Positions 20,856 to 29,857 of a DNA stretch of 64,000 nt are shown piece after piece; position 1 is the first letter of the stretch; each line of letters begins with the position of its first letter. Location of the stretch: assembly GCF_050337105.1 (NCBI RefSeq), contig NZ_JAKJSQ010000007.1, positions 1-64,000 on the forward strand. The letters are read 5' to 3'. The notes below the pieces were generated by a model. The model saw nothing but the letters and a program-made list of their open reading frames with translations. It had not been told where the DNA came from and ran no database searches. The position numbers and the translations under genes are program-made. Origin of the DNA: Aliivibrio_A kagoshimensis (GTDB lineage: Bacteria > Pseudomonadota > Gammaproteobacteria > Enterobacterales > Vibrionaceae).

Positions 20856-21623
20856 ATGTTAAAAGCTAATGAAAAAGCATATTGGTGTATCGTTAATGGA
20901 TCAGAATTGTGGCTAGACGAAGGGATGTTTCCTTTAGGCACAGCAGGCGCTCTGTCATTGCCTGTTGAGAAAGCGATACAGATAGGGCAATTAGATGATT
21001 ATCCCGTGATGTGGATGAATGATGAGCACGTCGATTATGCAATTGATTTTAGTTGTTTACGCACACTGATTAATGTCCAGTCTGATATTTTTGAGTTAGC
21101 AAGTCGTGCGGTTCAGTATGGTCATATGGTTAGTACTCAGCGTTTTTGTTCTTTGTGTGGTGGCCGTAATGCTTTTAATCACAATCAGTTAGCTATGCAA
21201 TGTGGAGAGTGTAGGACACTGCATTATCCGCGTATTTTTCCTTGTATCATTGTAGCGGTGCGCAAAGATAGCGAGATACTGTTAGCTCAACATACACGAC
21301 ATAAGGGAGGGCTATATACCGTACTGGCAGGATTTGTTGAAGTGGGTGAGACACTGGAGCAGTGCGTATGCAGAGAGGTCAAAGAGGAGACTGGCATCGA
21401 GGTCGGTAATATTCGATACGTTGGCAGTCAACCGTGGGCTTTTCCCTCCAGTTTAATGATGGCTTTTCAGGCGGATTATGTCAGTGGCGAGATCAAAATA
21501 GATAAAACTGAGTTATGCACTGCAGGTTGGTATACAAAAACCAATTTACCAGAAGTGGCACCTGAAGGAACCATAGCCAAAGCGTTGATCAATAAAACTC
21601 TAAAAGAGATTGAAAAAAGTTAA
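20856..21623 (+). CDS. nudC: NAD(H) pyrophosphatase / NAD-cap decapping hydrolase
   Basis: 255 aa (E. coli 257). The zinc ribbon CSLCG...CGEC lies near residues 98-119. The Nudix box from GFVEVGETLEQCVCREVKEE to TGI gives the pattern GX5EX7REUXEEXGU. The SQPWAFPSSLMMAF block is the NADH-pyrophosphatase signature. It hydrolyses NADH to NMNH and AMP and removes NAD caps from RNA in E. coli. It precedes hemE in the same direction. Confidence 0.95.
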   Translation: MLKANEKAYWCIVNGSELWLDEGMFPLGTAGALSLPVEKAIQIGQLDDYPVMWMNDEHVDYAIDFSCLRTLINVQSDIFELASRAVQYGHMVSTQRFCSLCGGRNAFNHNQLAMQCGECRTLHYPRIFPCIIVAVRKDSEILLAQHTRHKGGLYTVLAGFVEVGETLEQCVCREVKEETGIEVGNIRYVGSQPWAFPSSLMMAFQADYVSGEIKIDKTELCTAGWYTKTNLPEVAPEGTIAKALINKTLKEIEKS

Positions 21624-21719
21624 TAAATAGATGAGTAATTTGATCTAAATTGTAAAGCTATTCTGTTGTTACGATTGATGAGTGGTACAATACACCGCAA
21701 AATAATAAGGGTTATTAAC

Positions 21720-22784
21720 ATGTCTGATTTGAAAAATGATTGCTACCTCCGCGCTCTTCTGAAAGAGCCTGTTGATTACACGCCGGTATGGATGATGCGT
21801 CAAGCAGGCCGATATCTTCCTGAATATCGCCAAACGCGTGGTGTTGCTGGTGATTTTATGTCTCTATGTAAAAACGCTGAACTTGCCTCTGAAGTAACCC
21901 TACAACCTCTTAAGCGTTTTCCTTTAGATGCGGCAATTCTGTTTTCAGATATTTTAACCATTCCAGATGCAATGGGACTTGGACTCTATTTTGAAGCAGG
22001 AGAGGGGCCGAAGTTTGAACGTCCAATTACCTGTAAAGCGGATGTCGATAAAATAGGACTTCCTGATCCCGAAGGTGAGCTGCAATATGTTATGAATGCA
22101 GTGCGTCAAATTAAGAAAGATCTTAATGGTGATGTGCCATTAATTGGCTTCTCTGGCAGCCCATGGACTTTAGCCACCTATATGGTTGAAGGCGGAAGCT
22201 CTAAAGCCTTTACCAAAATTAAAAAGATGATGTATGCCGACCCATCAATTTTACATGCACTGTTAGATAAACTTGCAGACAGTGTTGTTGAATACCTAAA
22301 TGCTCAGATTAAAGCGGGTGCACAATCTGTCATGGTATTTGATACATGGGGCGGAGTGCTAACACCACGTGATTACAATGAGTTTTCGCTGCAATACATG
22401 CACAAAATTGTCGATGGATTAATTCGTGAGAATGATGGTCGCCGTGTACCGGTTACTCTATTTACTAAAAATGGTGGTATGTGGCTGGAAAAAATTGCAG
22501 CGACGGGTTGTGATGCAGTTGGACTAGACTGGACCATTAATATTGCAGATGCGAAAAAACGTGTTGGTGATAAGGTTGCACTTCAGGGAAATATGGATCC
22601 ATCAATGCTATATGCATCCCCTGAACGCATACGCGAAGAGGTCGGTACCATTCTGGAAGGGTTTGGTGAAGGAACAGGACACGTATTTAACTTGGGACAC
22701 GGTATCCATTTAGATGTGCCGCCTGAAAATGCGGGCGTGTTTGTCGATGCAGTGCATGAATTATCGAAGCCATACCATAAGTAA
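21720..22784 (+). CDS. hemE: Uroporphyrinogen decarboxylase
   Basis: 354 aa from MSDLKNDCYLRALLKEPVDYTPVW, identical in length to E. coli. An in-frame start 54 bp upstream is not conserved and is rejected. Converts uroporphyrinogen III to coproporphyrinogen III in heme synthesis. Signatures are WMMRQAGRYLPEYR near the N-terminus and the GFSGSPWTLATYMVEGG block. The start lies 97 bp after nudC. Confidence 0.97.
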   Translation: MSDLKNDCYLRALLKEPVDYTPVWMMRQAGRYLPEYRQTRGVAGDFMSLCKNAELASEVTLQPLKRFPLDAAILFSDILTIPDAMGLGLYFEAGEGPKFERPITCKADVDKIGLPDPEGELQYVMNAVRQIKKDLNGDVPLIGFSGSPWTLATYMVEGGSSKAFTKIKKMMYADPSILHALLDKLADSVVEYLNAQIKAGAQSVMVFDTWGGVLTPRDYNEFSLQYMHKIVDGLIRENDGRRVPVTLFTKNGGMWLEKIAATGCDAVGLDWTINIADAKKRVGDKVALQGNMDPSMLYASPERIREEVGTILEGFGEGTGHVFNLGHGIHLDVPPENAGVFVDAVHELSKPYHK

Positions 22785-22813
22785 GTGTAGCGATATTCAG
22801 ATAACGTCGTAAT

Positions 22814-22851
22814 AAAAAAGAGCTTACCGGATAATGGTAAGCTCTTTTTTT
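22814..22851. terminator. Bidirectional terminator hemE / dehydrogenase
   Basis: AAAAAAGAGCTTACC-ggataat-GGTAAGCTCTTTTTTT, a 15-bp stem between convergent genes, with T runs in both orientations. Confidence 0.92.
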
Positions 22852-22860
22852 GTGCGTATT

Positions 22861-23775
22861 TTAATAGCCTTTCTCAAAATCGATTTGATTAATAAGTGAA
22901 AACCCTTGTTGCCAGCGTTGATAGTTTTCAGCAAAGATTTCAAACGCTTGCTCCGGAAAACTAACCGCAGCCACATGCGGTGTTACTGTGATGTTGGGGT
23001 GCTCCCAAAAAGGACTCTGTTGCGAGATCGGCTCTGTAATAAAGACATCGAGAAAAGCATGTTCAACACTACCATTGCGTATCGCATGCAACAGCCCTTC
23101 TACGTCTAGCGCTTCACCGCGTCCAACATTAAACAGCAATGCTTGCTCACAGTGAGACAGCGTCTCTTTATTGAGTAGACCTAGCGTATCTTTGGTATTG
23201 GGCAGGGTACTCACGACAATATCGGCCATTTCCAAGGCGCGAGGCAGTTCGGCATTATGAAACGTGACATCGAATGGTGAATCCATCGGCGGGATACCTG
23301 TTCTATTGACGCCAATCGTTTCAATTCCAAGTGCGCGAACAGCATTCGCTAAGTAGGAGCCAATAGACCCTGTCCCTAAGATAACCATTCGCTTTCCAAG
23401 TAACGTTGGATAGGGGAGTTGTTCCCAATGCTTATTATTCTGCTGGTGGCGATACTGTTCAAAATTACGATAGTATCCAATAGTGTACCCCAATACATAC
23501 TCAGCAATAAGTTGTCCGAAAATGCCTTTGATGTTGGTGAGTTGATAATCACGTCGCAGCTTGTCATCGGTTAACGCATCGATACCTGCAAAGGTAGACT
23601 GCACCCAATCAAGGTTAGAAAAGGAGTCTAGATGCTCAACGAGTCTCGGAGGATCAGCAAGAACGAGGTTGGCTTGCCCTGGATCGTCTGTGATTTCAAG
23701 ATCTTGAAGCTTAGCTTGAGCAATCAGTTCAAGGTAAGTCTGTTCTTGATTGGATAAAATCAATAATTTGTTCAT
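22861..23775 (-). CDS. D-2-hydroxyacid dehydrogenase (NAD(P)-dependent)
   Basis: 304 aa. D-isomer-specific 2-hydroxyacid dehydrogenase fold. The Rossmann motif is LGTGSIGSYLANAVRALG (about residues 133-150). The substrate-binding arginine lies in FNVGRGEALD, the catalytic Glu region in DVFITEPI, and the catalytic histidine in ITVTPHVAA. The overall pattern is like GhrA-type glyoxylate/hydroxypyruvate reductases, but substrate cannot be assigned from sequence. It stands alone between hemE and yjaG, divergent from the latter. Confidence 0.85.
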   Translation of the reverse strand: MNKLLILSNQEQTYLELIAQAKLQDLEITDDPGQANLVLADPPRLVEHLDSFSNLDWVQSTFAGIDALTDDKLRRDYQLTNIKGIFGQLIAEYVLGYTIGYYRNFEQYRHQQNNKHWEQLPYPTLLGKRMVILGTGSIGSYLANAVRALGIETIGVNRTGIPPMDSPFDVTFHNAELPRALEMADIVVSTLPNTKDTLGLLNKETLSHCEQALLFNVGRGEALDVEGLLHAIRNGSVEHAFLDVFITEPISQQSPFWEHPNITVTPHVAAVSFPEQAFEIFAENYQRWQQGFSLINQIDFEKGY

Positions 23776-23843
23776 TCGCTTCCTTTAGTCATGAGCGGTT
23801 ATCAAGTAAACTTCCACCGTCTTCCTTTATCGTGCAGAGAACT

Positions 23844-24461
23844 ATGCTAATACAAAATCAGGAGCTACAAAATCCGCTACAAGTTCGTTTAGAAAAGTTT
23901 GAGCCATGGCAGCAAATTACCTTTATGGCTTGCCTCTGTGAACGAATGTACCCTAATTATGCTCTATTTTGTGAAGAGACAGAATTTTCAGAGCACCAAA
24001 CCTATCGCGTTATTCTAGATAGTATTTGGGAAATTCTCATTGTTAAAGGTGCAAAAATTAACTTTGAACGTCAACTAGAAAAGTTAGAAGCCTTGATCCC
24101 TACCGCTGATGACGAGTCAATCTACTTAACTTACCCAGCCATTGATGCTTGTTTTTCTCTGTCGACCATGTTGCATGGTTTATTGGACAGAGATGAATTA
24201 CAAAGTGCTATGTTTGAGATAAGCCAAAAATCGGTTTCTACCGTTGTGCAGTTGATTGAAGCGCAAAGCGGTGAAGTGATCAATAACGATAACCAAAAAG
24301 AGAGCGAACCAGTTTGTGAAGAGTGGGACGTCCAATGGGCAATATTTCGTGCATTAAAAGAGTGTGAAGCACGAAATGTTGAACTGATAAAATCGTTACG
24401 AACAGAGATTAGAGACGACCTAGTCAGCAATATTGGTGTCGAGTTAAATTACTCCCGTTAA
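23844..24461 (+). CDS. yjaG: DUF416 family protein YjaG
   Basis: About 205 aa. The ATG at 23844 is chosen because AGAGA lies at SD distance; a GTG 12 bp upstream is also in frame. It matches E. coli YjaG along its length (ITFMACLCERMYPNYALFC, WDVQWAIFRALKECEARNVELIK). It has no known biochemical role. Predicted soluble and helical, with a short acidic loop near residue 150. The hupA-proximal position is conserved with E. coli. Confidence 0.88.
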   Translation: MLIQNQELQNPLQVRLEKFEPWQQITFMACLCERMYPNYALFCEETEFSEHQTYRVILDSIWEILIVKGAKINFERQLEKLEALIPTADDESIYLTYPAIDACFSLSTMLHGLLDRDELQSAMFEISQKSVSTVVQLIEAQSGEVINNDNQKESEPVCEEWDVQWAIFRALKECEARNVELIKSLRTEIRDDLVSNIGVELNYSR

Positions 24462-24722
24462 TGTCAATTATGCATGTTAAATAGAGATGATTAGTTGACG
24501 GGATTTATATGATTATTTCTTTGCGAAGTCAGTGACATCAGTAGGTTTGGGCTATTTTCTATACGCGAATACCAAAGAAAACGAGGCGGTTTTGTGAACT
24601 ACAGCCCAGATTGTGGTTAAAGAACCCTCGTTTGAGCCTAAGAACAGACACAAACCTTTGCCAGATGGGCTTATTATGGATTAGAGTGAGTCGACTTAAA
24701 AAAAACTAATAAGGGAAACCTA

Positions 24723-24995
24723 ATGAACAAAACTCAGCTAATTGATGTTATCGCAGAAAAAGCAGACCTATCTAAAGCACAAGCTAAAGCAGCACTAGAA
24801 GCGACTATTGGAAGTGTTACTGATGCTCTTAAAGAGGGTGATCAGGTTCAGCTTATCGGTTTCGGTACGTTTAAAGTAAATCACCGTGCTGCTCGTCTAG
24901 GTCGTAACCCTAAGACTGGCGCTGAGATTCAAATTTCTGCAGCAAACGTTCCAGCATTTACCTCGGGTAAAGCACTGAAAGATGCAGTAAATTAA
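24723..24995 (+). CDS. hupA: DNA-binding protein HU-alpha
   Basis: 90 aa, standard HU length. MNKTQLIDVIAEKADLSKAQ and the DNA-binding arm signature GFGTFKVNHRAARLGRNPKTG. Nucleoid-associated, bends DNA. SD AAGGGA 9 bases upstream. A 261-bp upstream gap carries its promoter region, but I see no convincing sigma-70 boxes there. The hupA-yjaH order is the same as in E. coli. Confidence 0.98.
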   Translation: MNKTQLIDVIAEKADLSKAQAKAALEATIGSVTDALKEGDQVQLIGFGTFKVNHRAARLGRNPKTGAEIQISAANVPAFTSGKALKDAVN

Positions 24996-25036
24996 TCTAT
25001 AATCCGCCAAGTACTTTTATTTGGCGGATTTTTTTC

Positions 25037-25732
25037 ATGAAACGACTTCTCACATTACTTCTTTGCTCATCCGTTCTCATCGGTTGCTCTTCAAATCCCC
25101 AACCAAACAATGTCATACGCTCTATCCATTATACTGGCGGTCAAGTTGAAAGTGACGTGACGAGCTTATATTGGTACAGCGAAAAACTGAATCAACCACT
25201 CACGGCTGCTGATTACGTTACGTTAGAAGACCACAGTTGGTATAAAACCAATTATCGTTGGAGTGATAGCGTGCTCAGAGAGATCGCTCGAGAGGGGCAG
25301 GCAAATAATCGCAAAGGGGTATTAGAGCCTTTCTCCGTACATATCCGTTATAACAGTGAAGGTGCGCCTGTCTATCAGCAATATCGCCAGAATGGAAAGG
25401 TGTTACCACTTACTTCCGATGTGCTTCTGCAATACTTAAAAGAGTCTCAACATATTATTCGAACCGTGAAAATCCAAGAGGAGAAGGAGATCGTTCTCTT
25501 TCAAGGTGTTTGGGATGGTGATCGGTTTTTAAGTTGTGATGGGAAAGAGTATGAAGAGCTTGAGTTCAATAAAGTGTTACCCAGTTTTGTTATCTCGCGC
25601 CTCTCTTCAGTCGAGAGCTTTATTGCTTTTCTTGGGCACAGCAAAGATAACGTATTGAGTATCTCGAACCTGCTGTTATTAGCGGATGAAAGTCATGGAT
25701 GCATAGAACAACCTATTATGATCGAGCAATAA
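25037..25732 (+). CDS. yjaH: DUF1481 lipoprotein YjaH
   Basis: 231 aa. An N-terminal lipoprotein signal, MKRLLTLLLCSSVLIGCSS, with lipobox LIGC (Cys at about 17) predicts an envelope lipoprotein. The rest matches E. coli YjaH/DUF1481, including ESDVTSLYWYSEKLNQPLTAADYV and the WDGDRFLSCDGKEYEELEF region. Function is unknown. It lies 41 bp after hupA, presumably cotranscribed. Confidence 0.85.
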   Translation: MKRLLTLLLCSSVLIGCSSNPQPNNVIRSIHYTGGQVESDVTSLYWYSEKLNQPLTAADYVTLEDHSWYKTNYRWSDSVLREIAREGQANNRKGVLEPFSVHIRYNSEGAPVYQQYRQNGKVLPLTSDVLLQYLKESQHIIRTVKIQEEKEIVLFQGVWDGDRFLSCDGKEYEELEFNKVLPSFVISRLSSVESFIAFLGHSKDNVLSISNLLLLADESHGCIEQPIMIEQ

Positions 25733-25757
25733 AAAAGGCACGGAAACCGCGCCTTTT
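25733..25757. terminator. Bidirectional terminator yjaH / purD
   Basis: AAAAGGCaCGG-aaa-CCGcGCCTTTT starts directly at the yjaH stop, in the gap to convergent purD. Confidence 0.85.
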
Positions 25758-25787
25758 ATGATTATTTATAACTAGAAGGTAAGTTAC

Positions 25788-27074
25788 CTACTTAGCTTCA
25801 CGCTCAATGGCTCTGTATCCAATGTCATTGCGATGAAACATACCATTCCACTCAATGTTCGATGCTAGCTTATAAGCGCGCTGTTGAGCTTCTGAGACGC
25901 TATTTCCTAAGGCCGTTGCACAAAGTACTCGTCCACCATTGGTCACTACATCGCCCGCTTTCTCAGCCGTACCCGCATGGAACACTTTTTCACCTTCAAC
26001 GTCTTCCGTTGATAGGCCTGAAATCACGTCACCTTTTTCGTAATCACCAGGGTAACCGCCAGCAGCAAGTACGATACCGACCGCAGCACGAGGATCCCAA
26101 TGAGATTCCGCTTCATCAAGCTTTTCGTCAACAGCAGCAAGGCAGAGTTCGACTAAGTCTGACTGCATGCGCATCATGATAGGTTGGGTCTCTGGATCAC
26201 CAAAGCGACAGTTATACTCGATCACCTTTGGTGTACCGTCGGCCATTACCATTAGACCAGCATATAAGAAGCCAGTGTAAGGGTAGCCCTCGGCATCCAT
26301 ACCGCGAACCGTTGGGTAGATAACCTCTTCCAACACACGCTGGTGGATTTCAGGTGTTACCACAGGGGCAGGGGAGTAAGCGCCCATACCGCCAGTGTTA
26401 GGTCCAGTATCTCTATCGCCGACACGTTTATGATCTTGGCTGGTTGCCATTGGAAGTACGCTACTGCCGTCAACCATCACGATGAAGCTCGCCTCTTCAC
26501 CATCAAGAAACTCTTCAACGACGACACGACTGCCTGCATCACCAAAGGCATTGCCAGCCAGCATATCTTTAACCGCGTCTTCCGCTTCTTGTAGTGTCAT
26601 CGCTACAATCACGCCTTTACCAGCAGCAAGCCCATCCGCTTTGATGACAATTGGTGCGCCTTTTTCACGAACATAAGCCAGAGCAGGCTCAATCTCTGTG
26701 AAGTTGGCGTAATCCGCCGTCGGGATCTCATGACGAGCTAAAAAGTCTTTTGTAAAGGCTTTTGAGCCCTCTAGTTGAGCAGCCTCTTTGGTTGGACCAA
26801 AGATCGGCAATCCCGCTTTACGAAACGCATCCACCACACCGATAACCAGTGGAGCTTCAGGACCAACTATGGTTAGCTCAATACTTTTTTCTTTTGCAAA
26901 AGCAACCAAAGCAGCTACATCTTCAACATCGATAGCGACGTTTTCTAATTTTGCTTCAAGTGCAGAGCCAGCATTGCCTGGTGCAACATAAACAGTCTCT
27001 ACGTCAGGGTTCTGTGCCGCTTTCCATCCGAGAGCGTGTTCACGGCCACCACCACCAATGATTAATACATTCAT
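25788..27074 (-). CDS. purD: Phosphoribosylamine-glycine ligase (GARS)
   Basis: 428 aa (E. coli 429). ATP-grasp enzyme that joins phosphoribosylamine and glycine, the second step of de novo purine synthesis. N-terminal MNVLIIGGGGREHALGWK and the ATP-grasp blocks IVIKADGLAAGKGVIVA and GFLYAGLMVMADGTPKVIEYNCRFGDPETQ are visible. It lies 15 bp after purH in one operon. Confidence 0.97.
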   Translation of the reverse strand: MNVLIIGGGGREHALGWKAAQNPDVETVYVAPGNAGSALEAKLENVAIDVEDVAALVAFAKEKSIELTIVGPEAPLVIGVVDAFRKAGLPIFGPTKEAAQLEGSKAFTKDFLARHEIPTADYANFTEIEPALAYVREKGAPIVIKADGLAAGKGVIVAMTLQEAEDAVKDMLAGNAFGDAGSRVVVEEFLDGEEASFIVMVDGSSVLPMATSQDHKRVGDRDTGPNTGGMGAYSPAPVVTPEIHQRVLEEVIYPTVRGMDAEGYPYTGFLYAGLMVMADGTPKVIEYNCRFGDPETQPIMMRMQSDLVELCLAAVDEKLDEAESHWDPRAAVGIVLAAGGYPGDYEKGDVISGLSTEDVEGEKVFHAGTAEKAGDVVTNGGRVLCATALGNSVSEAQQRAYKLASNIEWNGMFHRNDIGYRAIEREAK

Positions 27075-27089
27075 TTTAATATCCTTATC

Positions 27090-28682
27090 TTAGTGACGGA
27101 AGTGACGCATGCCTGTGAAGATCATTGCCATGCCATGTTCATCAGCGGCAGCAATCACTTCGTCATCACGCATTGAACCGCCAGGCTGAATAACACACTT
27201 GATGCCTGCTTCAGCTGCCGCATCAATGCCATCACGGAATGGGAAGAATGCATCTGATGCCATAACACTACCTGGAACTTCTAGGTTCTCATCTGCAGCT
27301 TTAATGCCCGCAATTTTAGCAGAGTAGACACGGCTCATTTGGCCAGCGCCGACACCAATCGTCATGTCACCTTTGGCGTAAACAATGGCATTTGATTTCA
27401 CGTATTTGGCGACTTTCCAGCAGAATAGAGCATCTTTCATCTCTTCACTGCTTGGTTGGCGTTTTGACACTACTTTAAGGTCAGACTCCGTCACCATGCC
27501 TTGGTCGCGGTCTTGAACTAACAAACCACCATTGACACGCTTAATATCAAACTCAGTGGTTTTTGATGACCACTGGCCACACTCAAGTAGACGAAGGTTC
27601 TTTTTCGCAGCCACAATTTCAGCCGCTTCTTTTGAAACCGATGGAGCAATGATCACTTCAACAAACTGACGCTCAGTAATTGCCGTTGCTGTTGCTGCAT
27701 CTAATTCACGGTTAAACGCGATGATGCCACCAAACGCAGAGGTTGGGTCAGTTTGGTATGCGCGGTTATACGCTTCAAGAATGTCATCACCTAAAGCCAC
27801 ACCACATGGGTTAGCGTGTTTTACGATAACGCAAGCGGGTGCTTCAAACTCTTTCACACACTCAAGCGCTGAATCTGTGTCGGCGATGTTGTTGTAAGAG
27901 AGCGCTTTACCTTGACGTTGAGTCGCGGTAGCAACTGAGGCTTCTGCTGGGTTCTTCTCAACATAGAATGCCGCGTCTTGATGGCTGTTTTCGCCGTAAC
28001 GCATATCCTGCTTTTTCTCAAACTGCTGATTGAAGGTGCGAGGGAATTTAGACGCTTCGTCACCCTCTTTGTTGTCACCGTAAGAAGGAACCATGGTGCC
28101 GAAGTAGTTGGCAATCATGCCGTCGTATGCCGCAGTGTGCTCAAACGCTGAGATAGCAAGATCAAAGCGTGTCTCTAAGGTTAGAGAGAGTTCGTTAGCA
28201 TCGATTTCAGTAATGACACGACTGTAATCGTGCGCGTTAACCACAATCGCAACATCTTTATGGTTTTTAGCTGCTGAGCGAACCATGGTAGGGCCGCCGA
28301 TATCAATATTCTCAACCGCATCAGCGAGCAAGCAGCCCTCTTTAGCTACGGTTTCTGCAAACGGGTAAAGGTTAACTACCACCATATCAATCGGTTTGAT
28401 ACCGTGCTCTTGCATAATGGCATCATCTTGTCCGCGACGTCCTAAGACACCACCATGAACTTTTGGGTGAAGGGTTTTTACGCGGCCATCCATCATTTCA
28501 GGGAAGCCAGTGTAGTCTGATACTTCAGTAACTTGAATGCCTTTTTCAGCTAACAAGCGAGCTGTACCACCAGTAGATAAGATATCGATGCCACGTTGCG
28601 TTAGCGCTTGGGCGAATTCGACAATACCAGTTTTATCAGAGACGCTAATCAGCGCGCGACGGATTGGACGAGGGTTATTCAT
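27090..28682 (-). CDS. purH: Bifunctional AICAR transformylase / IMP cyclohydrolase
   Basis: 530 aa from MNNPRPIRRALISVSDKTG. Two in-frame ATGs lie 9 and 24 bp upstream; the nearer one (MVAMNN) is almost on top of the AAAGGA SD, so the chosen start fits spacing and family length best. N-terminal MGS-like IMP cyclohydrolase domain (about 1-200, TGGTARLLAEKG, GFPEMMDGRVKTLHPKVHGG) and C-terminal transformylase (KHANPCGVA, GSVMASDAFFPFRDG, QPGGSMRDDEVI). It catalyses the last two steps to IMP. Confidence 0.97.
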   Translation of the reverse strand: MNNPRPIRRALISVSDKTGIVEFAQALTQRGIDILSTGGTARLLAEKGIQVTEVSDYTGFPEMMDGRVKTLHPKVHGGVLGRRGQDDAIMQEHGIKPIDMVVVNLYPFAETVAKEGCLLADAVENIDIGGPTMVRSAAKNHKDVAIVVNAHDYSRVITEIDANELSLTLETRFDLAISAFEHTAAYDGMIANYFGTMVPSYGDNKEGDEASKFPRTFNQQFEKKQDMRYGENSHQDAAFYVEKNPAEASVATATQRQGKALSYNNIADTDSALECVKEFEAPACVIVKHANPCGVALGDDILEAYNRAYQTDPTSAFGGIIAFNRELDAATATAITERQFVEVIIAPSVSKEAAEIVAAKKNLRLLECGQWSSKTTEFDIKRVNGGLLVQDRDQGMVTESDLKVVSKRQPSSEEMKDALFCWKVAKYVKSNAIVYAKGDMTIGVGAGQMSRVYSAKIAGIKAADENLEVPGSVMASDAFFPFRDGIDAAAEAGIKCVIQPGGSMRDDEVIAAADEHGMAMIFTGMRHFRH

Positions 28683-28891
28683 TGCTACCATTTTCCTTTC
28701 ATTCACGAGGTATATCTACCGGTCAATCATCGACTGCCGTAGACAATAGGATATTTACCAAAACAGAAATCAACTGCACGGCTTTGGTAAAGATCCTAAG
28801 ATAACCACTCATAGTATCTAGATTGCTGTATGAATGTTAAGTCCTAGGTGTTAACGCGCAACATTCTAACCAAATAATGCTCAAAAAGCTC

Positions 28892-28907
28892 GCGCAATCG
28901 ATTGCAA
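28892..28907. promoter_or_regulatory. PurR box upstream of purHD
   Basis: GCGCAATCGATTGCAA matches the PurR palindrome (ACGCAAACGTTTGCGT) at the central CGCAA-n-CG-n-TTGC positions. It lies 210 bp before purH and 66 bp before the divergent MerR-type regulator. Repression of purHD by PurR with hypoxanthine or guanine is the known logic; binding here is inferred. Confidence 0.75.
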
Positions 28908-28972
28908 TTTCAAAATTATTACGACATTTCGGCGGGAATAGGATTTAATTAGATGAGTTTAAAGGAGTCTTT

Positions 28973-29380
28973 ATGTATTTAATTGGTGAGTTAGCAAAAC
29001 GATGCGCGGTCAGCGCCGATACCCTGCGTTTTTATGAAAAAAATGGCTTATTGGTACCGGCTAGCCGAAGTGAAAGCGGGTATCGTCTATACAGTGAAAA
29101 TAACCTGCAGCAGATCAACTTCATTATTCGCTCTAAGAACTTAGGGTTAAGCTTGGATGAGATTCGTGAGCTGCTTGAAATCCGGTTAGAAGCGAGTCAG
29201 CATAGTTGCGCCGAAGTGAAAACCATTACTCAAACCAAGCTGCAGTTGATTGATGAAAAGATCAGAGAGCTGACCGACATCAGAAATGCGCTCAAAAAGA
29301 TTAATGACGCCTGCTGTGGTCATACCGATGATAGGGCGACGCACTGTTCAATATTAGAAGCGCTGCAGGCGAAAAAGTAG
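28973..29380 (+). CDS. zntR: MerR-family zinc-responsive regulator (ZntR-like)
   Basis: 135 aa (E. coli ZntR 141). N-terminal MerR helix-turn-helix (IGELAKRCAVSADTLRFYEKNGLL, residues 4-27), a dimerisation helix, and the C-terminal metal loop DACCGHTDDRATHCSILEAL. This retains the paired Cys, the His and the distal Cys of ZntR; an upstream cysteine (HSCAEVK) is also kept. The last tail cysteine of the E. coli protein is absent. No zntA is adjacent in this window, so the target must be elsewhere. Confidence 0.82.
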   Translation: MYLIGELAKRCAVSADTLRFYEKNGLLVPASRSESGYRLYSENNLQQINFIIRSKNLGLSLDEIRELLEIRLEASQHSCAEVKTITQTKLQLIDEKIRELTDIRNALKKINDACCGHTDDRATHCSILEALQAKK

Positions 29381-29477
29381 GTCAGCCCCCAAGTTGAGCA
29401 GTTATTAGTAATACTCGATGGCGATATGCTAAGAGAAGATATTCAAGTTAGATTGGGACTAAAAGATCGTAAGCCAT

Positions 29478-29513
29478 TAAAAAAGCCGTGACTGAACATT
29501 CAGTCACGGCTTT
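29478..29513 (-). terminator. Terminator of dusB-fis
   Basis: AAAGCCGTGACTG-6 nt-CAGTCACGGCTTT, a 13-bp stem with a T run on the minus strand. It can also stop the convergent zntR transcript. Confidence 0.9.
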
Positions 29514-29537
29514 AGAATTCATTGGTTAAAAAATGGC

Positions 29538-29834
29538 TTAGTTCATGCCATATTTTTTAAGTTTCTTGCGAAGAGTACCACGGTTAATACCCATCATAGT
29601 CGAGGCACGAGTTTGATTGCCGCGAGTGTACTGCATGATCATGTCTAGTAGTGGTTGTTCTACTTCTGCTAATACCAGCTCATATAAATCGTTAACATCT
29701 TGGCCGTTTAACTGGGCAAGGTAGCTTTTTACTGATGTTTTAACAGAGTCACGTAGTGGCTTCTGAGTAATTTGGTCTTGTGATGTAACCGTTGTTACTG
29801 TTAGTGCTTCTGAAGTCAAATTTTGTTCGAACAT
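29538..29834 (-). CDS. fis: Nucleoid protein / transactivator Fis
   Basis: 98 aa, the exact E. coli length. N-terminal beta-hairpin region (MFEQNLTSEALTV) and C-terminal helix-turn-helix YTRGNQTRASTMMGINRGTLRKKLKKYGMN, nearly identical to E. coli. Activates rRNA and tRNA promoters and organises the nucleoid. Second gene of the dusB-fis operon, 23 bp after dusB. Confidence 0.98.
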   Translation of the reverse strand: MFEQNLTSEALTVTTVTSQDQITQKPLRDSVKTSVKSYLAQLNGQDVNDLYELVLAEVEQPLLDMIMQYTRGNQTRASTMMGINRGTLRKKLKKYGMN

Positions 29835-29857
29835 ATTCTATCTAGCTCTTTATTCAA

